Positions 1-10,959 of a stretch of DNA of 64,000 bases are shown here, piece by piece. The notes below the pieces were generated by a model, which saw nothing but the letters and a program-made list of their open reading frames with translations, was not told the DNA's origin and made no database searches. This DNA is from Mesorhizobium sp. 113-3-3 (GTDB lineage: Bacteria > Pseudomonadota > Alphaproteobacteria > Rhizobiales > Rhizobiaceae): NCBI RefSeq assembly GCF_016756495.1, contig NZ_AP023243.1, positions 1,726,001 through 1,790,000 of the forward strand, written 5' to 3'. Made by a program: the position numbers and the translations under genes. Position 1 is the stretch's first letter; the number at the start of each line of letters is the position of its first letter.

Positions 1-1
1 G

Positions 2-214
2 TGGAACCAGTACCTGTGGCCGCTGCTCATCACCACCGACCAATCGCATGCCACGGCGGTAACCGAGCTGAAGCAGCTCATCCCCAATGTCGGCGGCGCG
101 CCCGAATGGCACATCGCCATGGCCGGGACGCTGATCGTCATGCTACCGCCGCTGGTCGTCGTGGTGCTGATGCAGCGCTGGTTCGTGCGCGGCCTGATCG
201 CCACCGAGAAATAG
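2..214 (+). CDS. ugpE: sn-glycerol-3-phosphate ABC transporter permease, C-terminal end (partial)
   Basis: Only the last 70 residues are in the window; the gene begins before base 1. The fragment starts with the WNQYLWPLLITTD segment typical of UgpE, the second inner-membrane permease of the UgpABCE importer for glycerol-3-phosphate and glycerophosphodiesters. It ends in one hydrophobic segment (around residues 40-60) and a short basic/acidic cytoplasmic tail. The stop codon lies 9 bases before the ugpC start, so the two are almost certainly one operon, and the ATPase that follows supports the assignment. The 5' part cannot be judged from here. Confidence 0.85.
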   Translation, partial: WNQYLWPLLITTDQSHATAVTELKQLIPNVGGAPEWHIAMAGTLIVMLPPLVVVVLMQRWFVRGLIATEK

Positions 215-223
215 GAGACAAGA

Positions 224-1324
<1,101 letters not shown>

Positions 1325-1423
1325 TGCCTCGCTGAGCCGTGGCCGATCTACTTGGCCGAATCCGGAAAACGCATCATCGCGTGATCCCGCCACCGCGCCC
1401 CCGGGGGCAGCGCCGTTGGGCCT

Positions 1424-2506
1424 TCAAACGAAGACATGCGCCTTCCCCGACACGGTGAGCCGGACGATCTCGCCTACTGTCGGTGCGTCCATGCCGGATT
1501 TGCGCAGGATCAGCGGCGTGTTGCCGATGGCGGCGGCGTCTGGTGGATCGGCATTGTTCAGCAGCCGCACCGCGATCATGCAGGTTGACCCGGCGAATTC
1601 CGATTCCGTCACCTCGCCGAACAGCATGTCGGGGGTGCCCGACATGCCTTCACGCGATGTGCGCTTCAGCCCGATCTGCTCCGGCCGCAGCATGATGCGG
1701 GCAATATCGCGGCTGTCATTGGTATCGACGGCGATGCGGCCGAGCGGCGAGTTGGCGAAGCCGCCCGAGATGCTCGCCGGCAGGATGATGGCGTCGCCGA
1801 GGAACTCGGCGATCATCCTGTCCTTCGGCTTGAGGTAGAGATCGCGCGGCGTGCCGACCTGCGAGAATTTGCCGTCGCGCATCACCGCCACCTGGGCGGC
1901 GAAGGACAGTGCTTCGGCCTGGTCGTGGGTGACCAGGATGGTGGTGATGCCGGCCGCCTCCAGAAGTTCGGCCACCGCCTTGCGCATCGAGGCGCGCAGG
2001 CCGGTGTCGAGCGCCGAGAACGGCTCGTCGAGCAGCATCAGCCGCGGCTTCATCGCCATGGCGCGGGCGAGCGCCACGCGCTGCTGCTGGCCGCCGGAAA
2101 GCTCATGCGGGCGGCGCTTGAGGATCGCCTTGTCCAGGCCCACGATATAGGCGAGTTCGACAATGCGCTCGGTGCGCTTGTCCTCGCCTCGGCCCATGCC
2201 AAAACCGATATTGTCCGCGATGGTCAGATGCGGGAACAGGGCGCCGTCCTGCGCCACCACGCCGATGCCGCGGCGATGCGCCGGGACCGCGGCGCCGCCA
2301 TTGGCCAGCACCTCGCCGTCGAGCACGATGCGGCCCTGGTCCGGCGCCTCGAAGCCGGCGATCAGCCGCAGCAAGGTGGTCTTGCCGCAGCCTGAAGGTC
2401 CGACGATTGCGGTCCGGCTGCCGCTGGCGACATCGAGGTCGACGCCGGCAAGGGCTGCGACGGGGCCGTAATGCTTGTGCAGGCCTTTGATTTCGAGAAA
2501 GCTCAT
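1424..2506 (-). CDS. ferric iron ABC transporter ATP-binding protein (FbpC-like)
   Basis: ATPase of a ferric-iron-type importer, 360 residues. Walker [10 protein letters not shown] sits at residues 36-44, followed by an LSGGQ signature, Walker B MLLDEP, the switch motif THDQAEA and a C-terminal TOBE-like region with the LRPEQIG motif. Its start overlaps the stop of the permease gene by 4 bases (ATGA), implying translational coupling. With the fused permease and the binding protein it makes a complete three-gene importer (SBP, permease, ATPase in transcription order). Iron is inferred from the binding-protein type and the upstream operator. Polyamine or 2-aminoethylphosphonate transporters have similar ATPases. 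Confidence 0.85.
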   Translation of the reverse strand: MSFLEIKGLHKHYGPVAALAGVDLDVASGSRTAIVGPSGCGKTTLLRLIAGFEAPDQGRIVLDGEVLANGGAAVPAHRRGIGVVAQDGALFPHLTIADNIGFGMGRGEDKRTERIVELAYIVGLDKAILKRRPHELSGGQQQRVALARAMAMKPRLMLLDEPFSALDTGLRASMRKAVAELLEAAGITTILVTHDQAEALSFAAQVAVMRDGKFSQVGTPRDLYLKPKDRMIAEFLGDAIILPASISGGFANSPLGRIAVDTNDSRDIARIMLRPEQIGLKRTSREGMSGTPDMLFGEVTESEFAGSTCMIAVRLLNNADPPDAAAIGNTPLILRKSGMDAPTVGEIVRLTVSGKAHVFV

Positions 2507-4083
2507 CGTCCGGCCATCCGTTTCGACTGGACATAGAGCAGCCAGGTGAGCGGCAGCGACATCGCCACCATGATGAAGGCGTAAGGGGCCGCCGAGGCGT
2601 AGTCGATCTCACCGCTGTAGGACCAGAATGCCATGGCCAGCGTGCGGGTGCCGTTCGGCGCCAGCATCTGGGTCGCGGTCAGTTCGTTCATGATGCCGAG
2701 CGCCACCAGCGCCATGCCGGCCGCGGCACCTGGCGCCGACAGGCGGATGGTCGTCGACCACAGCGCGTTGAGCGGGCGCCTGCCCAGGCTGGACGCGGCG
2801 CGCTCGAGCTCGACCGGTGCCTGGGCGATCGAGGCGCGCAGGCTGACCAGGGCGCGCGGCAGGAACATGAGGGCATAGGCGACCAGGATCGTGAACAGCG
2901 TCTGATAGAGCGGCAGCGCGATGCGCACGGTGATGGTGACCAGCGCCAGCGCGATGACGACACCCGGTAGCGAGCCGACGATGTAGTTGCAACCCTCCAG
3001 CAGGCGTTGCAGCCGTCCCGGCGCGCGGATCGAGATCCAGGCCATCGGCATGGCGGCGACAGTGGCAAGCAGTGCCCCGGCAAGCGCCAGGAACAGCGTC
3101 TGGCCAAGCGCCAGGCCAATCTCGTCGAGACGCCAGACCTCGGCGCCGCCGGCGACGAGCCAGCGGCCGATGATGACGAACGGCACGCCAAGCGCCAGCA
3201 GCGTGGTGACGACCAGCAAGAGCAGGCTCGGCATGGTGGCGCGGCCGAGGCTCGTGCGTTGCTGGTGGCGCGCCGCGCCGGAGCCGACACGGGCATAACG
3301 CTCCTCGCCGCGTACCAGAACTTCGAGGCCCAGAAGCACGAAGCAGCAGGTCACCAGCACGCCGGCCAGCATGTTGGCGGCTGGTCCGTTGAAGGTCGAC
3401 TGGAACTGGTCGACGATCGCCGTGGTGAAGGTGTCGAAGCGGATGAAGACGTAGAGGCCGTATTCGGCCAGCAGATGCAGCCCGACCAGCAGCGAGCCGC
3501 CGCAGATGGCGAGCCTCAGCTGCGGCAGTACGACACGCCAGAAGACGCGCCGGGGTCCAAGGCCGAGGGCGGCGGCTGCGTCCTCCAGGGCCGGATCGAG
3601 ACGGCGCAGCGCCGCCGATATGGGCAGATAGAGGAAGGGGAAATAGGCGATCACGGACACCAGCACGCCGGCCCACAGGCCATGCAGGCTGGGCACCATG
3701 GTGATCCAGGCATAGGAATGCACGAAAGCGGGAATGGCGAGCGGCGCCACGCACAGCCAGGCCCACAGCCTGGCGCCGGGCAGGTCGCTGCGCTCGGTCA
3801 GCCAGGCCAGCGCCACCGACAGCACGATGGCGATCGGCACGGTCAGCAGCACCAGCAGCGTGGTGTTGATCAGCAGTTCGCCGACACGCGGCCGCAAGAC
3901 CAGCGCGGACACGGTCTCCCAGCCGGTCTGGATTGCGATCCAGATGATGAAGGCGAGCGGCAACAGGGCGAACAGCGCGACGAGAGCAGCGGCGGTGACA
4001 AGCCAGGGCGCGGCGCGGCGCTGCGGCATTTGTCGCATCCTCGACGTCAGGCCGGCGCGCGTGAGATCGACCGCGGACTGCAT
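2503..4083 (-). CDS. ferric iron ABC transporter permease, fused two-domain (FbpB-like)
   Basis: Inner-membrane permease of about 526 residues made of two homologous six-helix halves, the usual FbpB arrangement in which one gene encodes both transmembrane domains. Hydrophobic helices run from about residue 30 to the C-terminus, and an EAA-type loop in each half contacts the ATPase (for example the [18 protein letters not shown] stretch). I chose the ATG at 4083; a GTG at 4134 would add 17 residues, and neither has a strong ribosome site. The gene is separated from the upstream binding-protein gene by about 175 bases holding a hairpin, and overlaps the ATPase gene by 4 bases. Confidence 0.82.
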   Translation of the reverse strand: MQSAVDLTRAGLTSRMRQMPQRRAAPWLVTAAALVALFALLPLAFIIWIAIQTGWETVSALVLRPRVGELLINTTLLVLLTVPIAIVLSVALAWLTERSDLPGARLWAWLCVAPLAIPAFVHSYAWITMVPSLHGLWAGVLVSVIAYFPFLYLPISAALRRLDPALEDAAAALGLGPRRVFWRVVLPQLRLAICGGSLLVGLHLLAEYGLYVFIRFDTFTTAIVDQFQSTFNGPAANMLAGVLVTCCFVLLGLEVLVRGEERYARVGSGAARHQQRTSLGRATMPSLLLLVVTTLLALGVPFVIIGRWLVAGGAEVWRLDEIGLALGQTLFLALAGALLATVAAMPMAWISIRAPGRLQRLLEGCNYIVGSLPGVVIALALVTITVRIALPLYQTLFTILVAYALMFLPRALVSLRASIAQAPVELERAASSLGRRPLNALWSTTIRLSAPGAAAGMALVALGIMNELTATQMLAPNGTRTLAMAFWSYSGEIDYASAAPYAFIMVAMSLPLTWLLYVQSKRMAGR

Positions 4084-4193
4084 CAGCTCGGACGCCCCGC
4101 GGTTGCGGCGCGGTGCCAGCAACCAGGGGACCACGGTCGGAGGTCAGGAACGCAGCGTGTCGTCATCGACGAAGGCCATCTCGAAAACAAAAC

Positions 4194-4224
4194 GCTCCCG
4201 CGGAAGGTGAATTCTCGCGGGAGC
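4194..4224 (-). terminator. intercistronic hairpin with T-rich 3' side after the binding-protein gene
   Basis: Perfect 9-base inverted repeat, GCTCCCGCG and CGCGGGAGC, around a 13-base loop. Read on the minus strand it is followed by GTTTTGTTTTCG, as expected for an intrinsic terminator or attenuator. It lies between the binding-protein gene and its permease. Such a site would let much more binding protein than permease be made, or protect the 3' end of the binding-protein message. Confidence 0.65.
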
Positions 4225-4258
4225 ACGGTCGGTTTGTCCTTATTAGGACGAACGGCAA

Positions 4259-5266
4259 CTAAAGCAAGCCGGCTGCCGTCATCAGGTCGGTGACCTTCTT
4301 GGAGTTCAGCGTCGTGGCGTCGACTTTCGGCGCCTGCAGGTCGGCCAGCGGAACGAGCTTCGGGTTGGACTCGGCACCCTTGCCGACAGCGTATTCGAAG
4401 GAGTTCCCGTTCTTCAGCACATCCTGGCCGCCCTTGCCGGTCACCCATTTCAGGAAGGCCTGGGCTTCCTTCTGGTGCTTGCTCGAGGCGAGCACGCCGC
4501 CACCCGAGACCGAGACGAAAGCGCCCGGATCCTGGTTCTTGAAATAGTGCAGCGCGACGTTCTTGCTGTTCTCGCCGGTCTTGGCCTGATCGCCGAAGTA
4601 GTAATAGTGGTAGATCACGCCGCCTTCGATCTCGCCGGCGTTGACCGCCTTCATCACCGTGCTGTTGCCCTTGTAGGCGGTGAAGTTCGCCTTCATCGCC
4701 TTCAGCCAGTCCGCCGTGGCGGCCTCGCCCTTGAGCTGCAGCAATGCGCTGACGATGGCCTGGAAATCGGCGCCCGAGGGCGAGGCGGCCCAACGGCCCT
4801 TCCAGCTCGGATCGGCGAGATCGAGCAGCGACTTCGGCAACTGGTCGGCCTTTAGCTTGGTCGTGTTGTAGGCAAAGACGGTGCTGCGCGCGGCCACGCC
4901 CACCCATTTGCCGCTGGTCGCCTGATAGTCCTGCGGCACCTGCGCCAGTGTGTCGGCATCGACGGGCGCGAACAGGCCGGCATTCTCGACCAGCACCATG
5001 GCGGGTGAATTCTCCGTCAGGAAGACGTCGGCGGGCGAGGCGGCGCCTTCGGCGACGATCTGGTTGGAGAAGTCGCTGTCGCCGCCATTGCGCAGCGTGA
5101 CCTTGATGCCGGTCTCCTTGGTGAAACCTTCGGCCCATTCCTTGGCCAGGCTTTCGTGCTGGGCGTTGTAGACGATGATGCCGGCATCCTCCGCCGTCGC
5201 CGGACCGGCGGCCAGGCCGATTGCAAGTGCGGTGGCACCGACAAGGGCGGAAAGGGTGTATTTCAT
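4259..5266 (-). CDS. ferric iron ABC transporter substrate-binding protein (FbpA-like)
   Basis: Periplasmic binding protein of 335 residues with a Sec signal peptide (basic start, hydrophobic core around 6-22, AxA-type site near 24-26). The mature part begins with the IIVYNAQHESL strand typical of the FbpA/AfuA class of Fe(III)-binding proteins. A tyrosine cluster (YHYYYFGD, about residue 210) matches the place where the family uses adjacent tyrosines to bind Fe(III). First gene of the minus-strand transporter set. A TGA-N9-TCA box 50 bases upstream suggests iron control. Thiamine or phosphonate binding is less likely given the tyrosines. Confidence 0.85.
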   Translation of the reverse strand: MKYTLSALVGATALAIGLAAGPATAEDAGIIVYNAQHESLAKEWAEGFTKETGIKVTLRNGGDSDFSNQIVAEGAASPADVFLTENSPAMVLVENAGLFAPVDADTLAQVPQDYQATSGKWVGVAARSTVFAYNTTKLKADQLPKSLLDLADPSWKGRWAASPSGADFQAIVSALLQLKGEAATADWLKAMKANFTAYKGNSTVMKAVNAGEIEGGVIYHYYYFGDQAKTGENSKNVALHYFKNQDPGAFVSVSGGGVLASSKHQKEAQAFLKWVTGKGGQDVLKNGNSFEYAVGKGAESNPKLVPLADLQAPKVDATTLNSKKVTDLMTAAGLL

Positions 5267-5315
5267 GGCGTCATCCTCGTTTGGTTGGTCTTGTCACGCT
5301 GCACCTATCGATACC

Positions 5316-5330
5316 TGACACGCGTAGTCA
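5316..5330. promoter_or_regulatory. candidate iron-responsive operator (RirA IRO box)
   Basis: TGACACGCGTAGTCA fits TGA-N9-TCA, the iron-responsive operator bound by RirA in rhizobia. It lies 50 bases before the start of the binding-protein gene, where a repressor would block transcription of an iron importer. The match is exact in the six defining bases, but the motif is short and could occur by chance. Confidence 0.55.
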
Positions 5331-5528
5331 AGATTGTTGATGTGCTTCAATCGGTCGCTGAGGCGCAAAGGTCGGCGTGAGGGGGACAATTCCATGTGAA
5401 GGCCGCCCGGACCGATGGTTTCCCGCAAGACGTCCCCGCAGACCTCCGCTCTGGGGCTGTGCCTTCAAGCACCCGCAATCTTTCGTGATTTGCCCGTAGT
5501 TTGGCTTGGACATTATTTCGCCGGCCAC

Positions 5529-5554
5529 GTAACAAATCAGTGCCGAGGCACGAA
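5529..5554 (+). promoter_or_regulatory. candidate SigF-type ECF promoter
   Basis: GTAACA at 5529-5534, 16 bases, then CGAA at 5551-5554. This resembles the GTAACC-N16-CGAA promoters described for the SigF/NrsF pair of Caulobacter. It ends 20 bases before the GTG start of the sigma-factor gene, so transcription would begin close to the start codon. Autoregulation is inferred from the match and the position. Confidence 0.5.
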
Positions 5555-5574
5555 AATCGGGGGAGTGAACTCTT

Positions 5575-6126
5575 GTGAGCGGCAAGGACGAAGCCGAGCT
5601 TTCCCGGCTCTTGCGGGCCGCGATCGCCGGAGATGAAAAGGCCTATGCCGACTTTCTGCACCGGATTGCCGCGCTGGTGCGCGGCTTTGTCCGGCGCAAG
5701 ATCGTGCAGGGCGGAGTCGACCCCGAGGATGTCGTGCAGGAAACCTTGCTGGCCATTCATGTGAAACGGCATACCTGGCGCCAGGACGCGCCGGTGCTGC
5801 CGTGGATCTATGCCATCGCCCGCTTCAAGCTGATCGATGCGTTCCGGCGGCGCGGCCGGCGCATTGAAATCGATGTCGATGATATCGCCGAGACCTTCGC
5901 CGAACCGGAAACCGAAACCGTCAGCGAGCGCGACATCAACAGGGCCCTGGACGGGCTGCCGCCGGCACAGCGTTCGGTGGTTTCGGCTGTATCGGTGGAA
6001 GGCCGCTCGATCGGCGAGACCGCAGCGAAGTTCGGCATCAGCGAGACGGCGGTGCGTGTGTCGCTGCATCGGGGGCTTGCCGCCATAGCCAAGCGATTCG
6101 GGCAGGGGCGGTTCGGGCGGGAATGA
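5575..6126 (+). CDS. ECF RNA polymerase sigma factor, SigF-like
   Basis: Extracytoplasmic-function sigma factor of 183 residues. Region 2 (about 15-90) includes DPEDVVQETLLAIH and the -10 recognition helix ending in FRRRGRR. Region 4 (about 120-175) holds a helix-turn-helix, IGETAAKFGISETAVRVSLHR. The GTG start follows a GGGGGAG ribosome site. The next gene, starting one base after the stop, encodes an NrsF-type membrane protein, and this pairing defines the SigF-type ECF group that responds to heavy-metal or oxidative stress in Caulobacter. A matching promoter lies just upstream. The inducing signal here cannot be read from sequence. Confidence 0.88.
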   Translation: MSGKDEAELSRLLRAAIAGDEKAYADFLHRIAALVRGFVRRKIVQGGVDPEDVVQETLLAIHVKRHTWRQDAPVLPWIYAIARFKLIDAFRRRGRRIEIDVDDIAETFAEPETETVSERDINRALDGLPPAQRSVVSAVSVEGRSIGETAAKFGISETAVRVSLHRGLAAIAKRFGQGRFGRE

Positions 6127-6127
6127 C

Positions 6128-6766
6128 ATGAGGACCGAGGATCTCATCAAGGCGCTCGACGCCGATGCAACCAGCAAGGCGATGCCATTGCGTTCGGCCT
6201 GGTGGCTGGCTGCCGGCGCGGCCATTGTCATCGCGGCAATCGTTTTCCTGCTGACGATCGGCCCGCGCCCCGACTTCATGGTTGCCGCGCACACGATGCG
6301 CTTCCTGTCCAAGTTCGTTTTCACCATCGAGCTGGCCACCAGCGCCTTCGCCCTAATCCGCGCTCTGTCGACGCCTGGCGCCTCGACGGCTTGGGCGATG
6401 GCAGGGATGCTGGCCGCGCCGCTGCTGGTGGCCGTGGCGGTGGTTCTGGAGCTCTTCATGGTGCCGGAGGCGTTGTGGGGCACCAGGATGATCGGCTCCA
6501 ACATGATGATCTGCATGGGCTTCATCCCGCTGATCGGCATCGGCCCTCTGGCCATCTTCCTGTGGATGCTGCGCTACGGCGCGCCGACACGGCCGGTGCT
6601 TGCCGGCGCGGTTGCGGGGCTGCTTGCCGGGGGGCTGGCGGCAACCTTCTATGCCGCGCACTGTTTTGACGATTCGCCGCTTTTCGTCGCCACCTGGTAC
6701 ACGATCGCGATCGCGGTTCTCGCCTTGCTTGGCGCGCTCGGCGGGCGGTTTTTCGTGCGCTGGTAG
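6128..6766 (+). CDS. NrsF-family (DUF1109) membrane anti-sigma factor
   Basis: Polytopic inner-membrane protein of 212 residues with about six hydrophobic helices. The short N-terminal cytoplasmic part (MRTEDLIKALDAD) is typical of DUF1109. NrsF proteins hold their cognate ECF sigma factor inactive at the membrane until stress releases it. The gene starts one base after the sigma-factor stop, so the two are coupled. Cysteines relevant to metal sensing in some members are sparse here (near residues 124 and 178). Function is inferred from family and context. Confidence 0.85.
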   Translation: MRTEDLIKALDADATSKAMPLRSAWWLAAGAAIVIAAIVFLLTIGPRPDFMVAAHTMRFLSKFVFTIELATSAFALIRALSTPGASTAWAMAGMLAAPLLVAVAVVLELFMVPEALWGTRMIGSNMMICMGFIPLIGIGPLAIFLWMLRYGAPTRPVLAGAVAGLLAGGLAATFYAAHCFDDSPLFVATWYTIAIAVLALLGALGGRFFVRW

Positions 6767-6769
6767 CAC

Positions 6770-6830
6770 GGGACCCGCAAACAGGTCCCCTGCATACCGA
6801 TCCTTAATCATGCCGGCAATTGTTTGCCGG
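6770..6830. other. two short hairpins downstream of the anti-sigma gene
   Basis: GGGACC pairs with GGTCCC (6770-6775 and 6784-6789), and CCGGCAA pairs with TTGCCGG (6813-6819 and 6824-6830). Neither is followed by a T run, so they are weak candidates for a terminator. The rest of the gap up to the next start shows no other clear signal. Confidence 0.35.
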
Positions 6831-6928
6831 TTGACCATGTCGCGGTACCCCCACGCAACCTTTCCTTAAAATCGATCCTTCAGGATTTTCTCGGGAAAAA
6901 GCGATTGCCCACGGGGGTGGCACGGATC

Positions 6929-8893
6929 GTGAGACTACGAGGACCGATCAGGCTCCACAAACATGCAGCGCCGGCGTTGCTCGTGGCCGGCTTGGCCGTG
7001 GCGGCGGCCTCGGTCATGTTGTCGAGGCTGGACCTTGGCGCGGAAGCGCTCAGGCTTTGCCTTCAAGTGTCGGTCGCCATGACAATCGGCGCGCTTTTTT
7101 TCGCCTATCTCTTCATTGGCCGCATCTCGGAAGACCGGCGGCAGATCGCGGAGAGCGAGCAGCGCTTCCGCCGGGCGATGGAGGACTCGGCAATCGGCAT
7201 CGTCGTCGTCGCCCTGGATGGGCGCATCGTGCAGACCAATCCGGCCTTCGCCTCGATGCTTGGCTACAGCCGCGAAGAGATGGAGGCGCTGACCTTTTTC
7301 CAGATCACGCACCCTGACGACCTGCATGTCGGACAAGAGACCATGGAAGGCATCAAAGCCGGCACGGTCAATGCTTTCCAGTTCGAGAAGCGTTACCTCA
7401 AGAAGGACGGCACGCCCGTCTGGGCGCATCTCGCCGGCTCCGTCATTCGAGAGGAGACGAGCGGCCGCCCGCTCTATCTCGTTTCGCAGATCGAGGACAT
7501 CGACGCGCGCAAGCAGGCCGAGGCGCGTATTGCCGAGGCCGAAACGCGCTGGAATTTCGCGCTCGCCGGCGCCGGCCAGGGTGTCTGGGATCTCGACATC
7601 CGCAAAGGCGGCACGACCTACTCCTCGACCTGGGTCAAGATGCTCGGTTATGCGGATGGCGAACTTGACGGCGACCCCGATCGTTGGCTGACGATGATCC
7701 ATCCCGACGATCGCGAAACCGTCGCCGAGGCGGACCGCGCCCATCTCGACGGCAAGACGGAGTTCTTCGAAGCCGAGTTCAGGATGCGTCACAAGGACGG
7801 CCGCTGGATCTGGATCCTCGACCGCGGCAAGGCCATCGAGCGCGACGGGGAGGGGCGTCTGATCCGTGCCATCGGCAGCCTGACCGACATTACCGGGCGC
7901 AAGGAGGCCGAGGAGCGCCTGACCGTGTCGGCGGCAATGCTGGCCGACGAGAAGGAGCGGCTTCGGGTGACGCTGCAGTCGATCGGCGATGCCGTCATCT
8001 GCACCGATGCCGCGAACCGCGTCACATTCATGAACCCGGTTGCCGAGAAGCTGACCGGCGTTTCGGCGGAGGCGGCTCTGGGCAAGACGCTCGGCCATGT
8101 TTATTGGGCGGTCGACGAGGAAACGGGACACAGGATCGGCGTGACGCGGCCGGCGATCGGCGCGGAGGCGCCTTCCGACCAGAACAGCCGCGCCGTGCTG
8201 ATCCGCCGCGACGACACGCGCTGCAGCATCCGCCAGGTCGTGTCGCCGATCATGAACGAGCGCAACGAATTCTGCGGACTGGTCATCGTCTTCCAGGACT
8301 TCACCGATGCGCGCGCCCTGCAGCGCCAGCTTGCCCATGCCGCCGCGCATGATGCGCTGACCGGCCTTGCCAATCGCTCGAGCTTCATCCGCACCATGGA
8401 GGGATTGGTCGATCAAGCGCGCAAGGACGGCACGGCGGCCGGGAGCGGCCATCAGTTCATGTTCATCGACCTCGACCATTTCAAGCTGGTCAACGACACC
8501 GGCGGGCACGCCGCCGGCGACGCCCTGCTGAAGCGGGTCGCCGAGGCCGTGCGCGGCGTGCTCGGGCCCGAAGACATCGTCGCGCGCCTTGGCGGCGACG
8601 AGTTCGCGGTCGTCCTGAAATCGGGTTCGACCGCCGGCGCCAGGATCGCGGCGCGCTCAATCATCGATGCCATAGCCAGCCTGAACTTCACCTGGGATGG
8701 CCGGCCGCATGCCATCGGCGCCAGCATCGGGCTGGCGGCGATCAACGGCCATTGCGGCGAGGCGGACGAGATCATCGCAAGGGCCGACGCCGCCTGCTAC
8801 GCGGCCAAGGCGGCCGGCCGCGGATGCGTTTGCGCGGCACCCGACGGCAGGATCACCGACGACAGGCCGGAGCCGCTTGCCGCAGCCTCCTGA
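6929..8893 (+). CDS. membrane-anchored triple-PAS GGDEF diguanylate cyclase
   Basis: Predicted to make cyclic di-GMP. From the GTG at 6929 (GGGGGTGG just upstream; in-frame TTG at 6824 and GTG at 6917 are alternatives) the protein is 654 residues. It has two membrane helices within the first 70 residues, then three PAS domains (roughly 85-200, 210-330 and 340-460) and a GGDEF domain (about 475-640) with intact GGDEF at 555-559. There is no EAL domain. The product-inhibition I-site, normally RxxD nine residues before GGDEF, reads GPED at 546-549, so the arginine is lost and feedback inhibition is probably weak. The PAS ligands are unknown. Confidence 0.88.
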   Translation: MRLRGPIRLHKHAAPALLVAGLAVAAASVMLSRLDLGAEALRLCLQVSVAMTIGALFFAYLFIGRISEDRRQIAESEQRFRRAMEDSAIGIVVVALDGRIVQTNPAFASMLGYSREEMEALTFFQITHPDDLHVGQETMEGIKAGTVNAFQFEKRYLKKDGTPVWAHLAGSVIREETSGRPLYLVSQIEDIDARKQAEARIAEAETRWNFALAGAGQGVWDLDIRKGGTTYSSTWVKMLGYADGELDGDPDRWLTMIHPDDRETVAEADRAHLDGKTEFFEAEFRMRHKDGRWIWILDRGKAIERDGEGRLIRAIGSLTDITGRKEAEERLTVSAAMLADEKERLRVTLQSIGDAVICTDAANRVTFMNPVAEKLTGVSAEAALGKTLGHVYWAVDEETGHRIGVTRPAIGAEAPSDQNSRAVLIRRDDTRCSIRQVVSPIMNERNEFCGLVIVFQDFTDARALQRQLAHAAAHDALTGLANRSSFIRTMEGLVDQARKDGTAAGSGHQFMFIDLDHFKLVNDTGGHAAGDALLKRVAEAVRGVLGPEDIVARLGGDEFAVVLKSGSTAGARIAARSIIDAIASLNFTWDGRPHAIGASIGLAAINGHCGEADEIIARADAACYAAKAAGRGCVCAAPDGRITDDRPEPLAAAS

Positions 8894-8920
8894 GGGGAGA
8901 TTTCCCGAAGATCGTGAGGC

Positions 8921-9799
<879 letters not shown>

Positions 9800-9947
9800 T
9801 ACACCGATCCCGTCCGGAGCCCTTCCGCATGCATTGCGAAAGCGCTCCACCTCTTAAGTCTATCGCAATTCCGGACGCAAAACCGCTGCGCACTTTTGCT
9901 GGAATTGCTTTTGGCCTTTGTGGCCTGCTTTTTGTGCGGTGCAAACT

Positions 9948-9979
9948 AAAAGGGCGGGGCGACTTCGTCTACCCCACCC
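9948..9979 (-). terminator. terminator after the etfBA genes
   Basis: On the minus strand GGG-GGGG-GAC pairs with GTC-CCCC-CCC across single T-G and TA/G interruptions around a GAA loop, followed by TTTT. It lies about 30 bases after the etfA stop and before hbd. Confidence 0.6.
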
Positions 9980-10009
9980 CAGGCATTTAATACGCTTTGT
10001 CGGAAAGCG

Positions 10010-10939
10010 TCAAAGCGCCTTCTGCAACTCCGGCAGAATGACGAAGAGATCGCCGACGAGGCCGTAGTCGGCAACCTGGAAGATCGGGGCCTCCTCGTCC
10101 TTGTTGATGGCGACGATGACCTTGGAATCCTTCATGCCGGCGAGGTGCTGGATGGCGCCGGAGATGCCAACCGCGATGTAGAGGTCGGGAGCGACCACCT
10201 TGCCCGTCTGGCCGACCTGCCAGTCGTTCGGTGCATAGCCGGCGTCGACCGCGGCACGCGAGGCGCCGACCGCCGCACCGAGCTTGTCGGCGACCGGCAG
10301 GATGACTTCCTGGAACTTCTCCGACGAGCCAAGCGCGCGGCCGCCCGAGATGATGATCTTGGCCGAGGTCAGTTCCGGACGGTCGGTCTCCGACAGCTTG
10401 TTCTCGACGAAGGTGGACAGGCCGGGATTGGCCGCCGCCTTGACGGTCTCGACCGCGGCCGAGCCGCCCTCGGGCGCCGCCTGGAAGGAGGCGGTGCGCA
10501 CGGTGATGACCTTCTTGGCGTCGGTCGACTGCACGGTCTGGATGGCGTTGCCGGCATAGATGGGCCGCTTGAAGGTGTCGGGCGAAACCACTTCGATGAT
10601 CTCGGACACCTGCGCGACATCGAGCAGGGCGGCGACGCGCGGCGCGACGTTCTTGCCCGACGAGGTCGCCGGCGCGATGATGGTGTCATAGCCGCCGGCC
10701 AGCGACACGACGAGGGCGGCCGTCGGTTCGGCGAGGCGCTCGGCGAGTTCATCGGCTTCGGCGAGCAGCACCTTGCTGACGCCCTTGAGCTTGGCCGCGG
10801 CGTCCGCCGCGCCCTTGGCGCCCTTGCCGGCCACCAGCACATGCACGTCCGAGCCGATCTGCAGGGCCGCGGAAAGCGCCTTGGCGGTCTGGTCGGAAAG
10901 GCTGGCGTTGTCGTGTTCTGCGATGAGGAGAATTGCCAT
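10010..10939 (-). CDS. etfA: electron transfer flavoprotein subunit alpha
   Basis: Alpha subunit (309 residues) of the ETF heterodimer, which passes electrons from acyl-CoA and other dehydrogenases to ETF-ubiquinone oxidoreductase. The C-terminal FAD-binding domain is clear: [12 protein letters not shown], then [28 protein letters not shown] and the [19 protein letters not shown] segment that closes the family signature. It follows etfB by 20 bases in one transcription unit. Rhizobia also carry FixA/FixB for nitrogen fixation. The neighbours here (hbd, etfB) and the lack of fixC/fixX favour the housekeeping ETF. Confidence 0.95.
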   Translation of the reverse strand: MAILLIAEHDNASLSDQTAKALSAALQIGSDVHVLVAGKGAKGAADAAAKLKGVSKVLLAEADELAERLAEPTAALVVSLAGGYDTIIAPATSSGKNVAPRVAALLDVAQVSEIIEVVSPDTFKRPIYAGNAIQTVQSTDAKKVITVRTASFQAAPEGGSAAVETVKAAANPGLSTFVENKLSETDRPELTSAKIIISGGRALGSSEKFQEVILPVADKLGAAVGASRAAVDAGYAPNDWQVGQTGKVVAPDLYIAVGISGAIQHLAGMKDSKVIVAINKDEEAPIFQVADYGLVGDLFVILPELQKAL

Positions 10940-10959
10940 TTTATCTGTTCCTTCCGATC

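Noticed and set aside
3007..4293. 428-codon plus-strand frame opposite the iron permease gene
   Set aside because: Very rich in Gly, His, Gln and Arg and entirely antisense to a recognisable permease. GC-rich genomes commonly give such long antisense frames.
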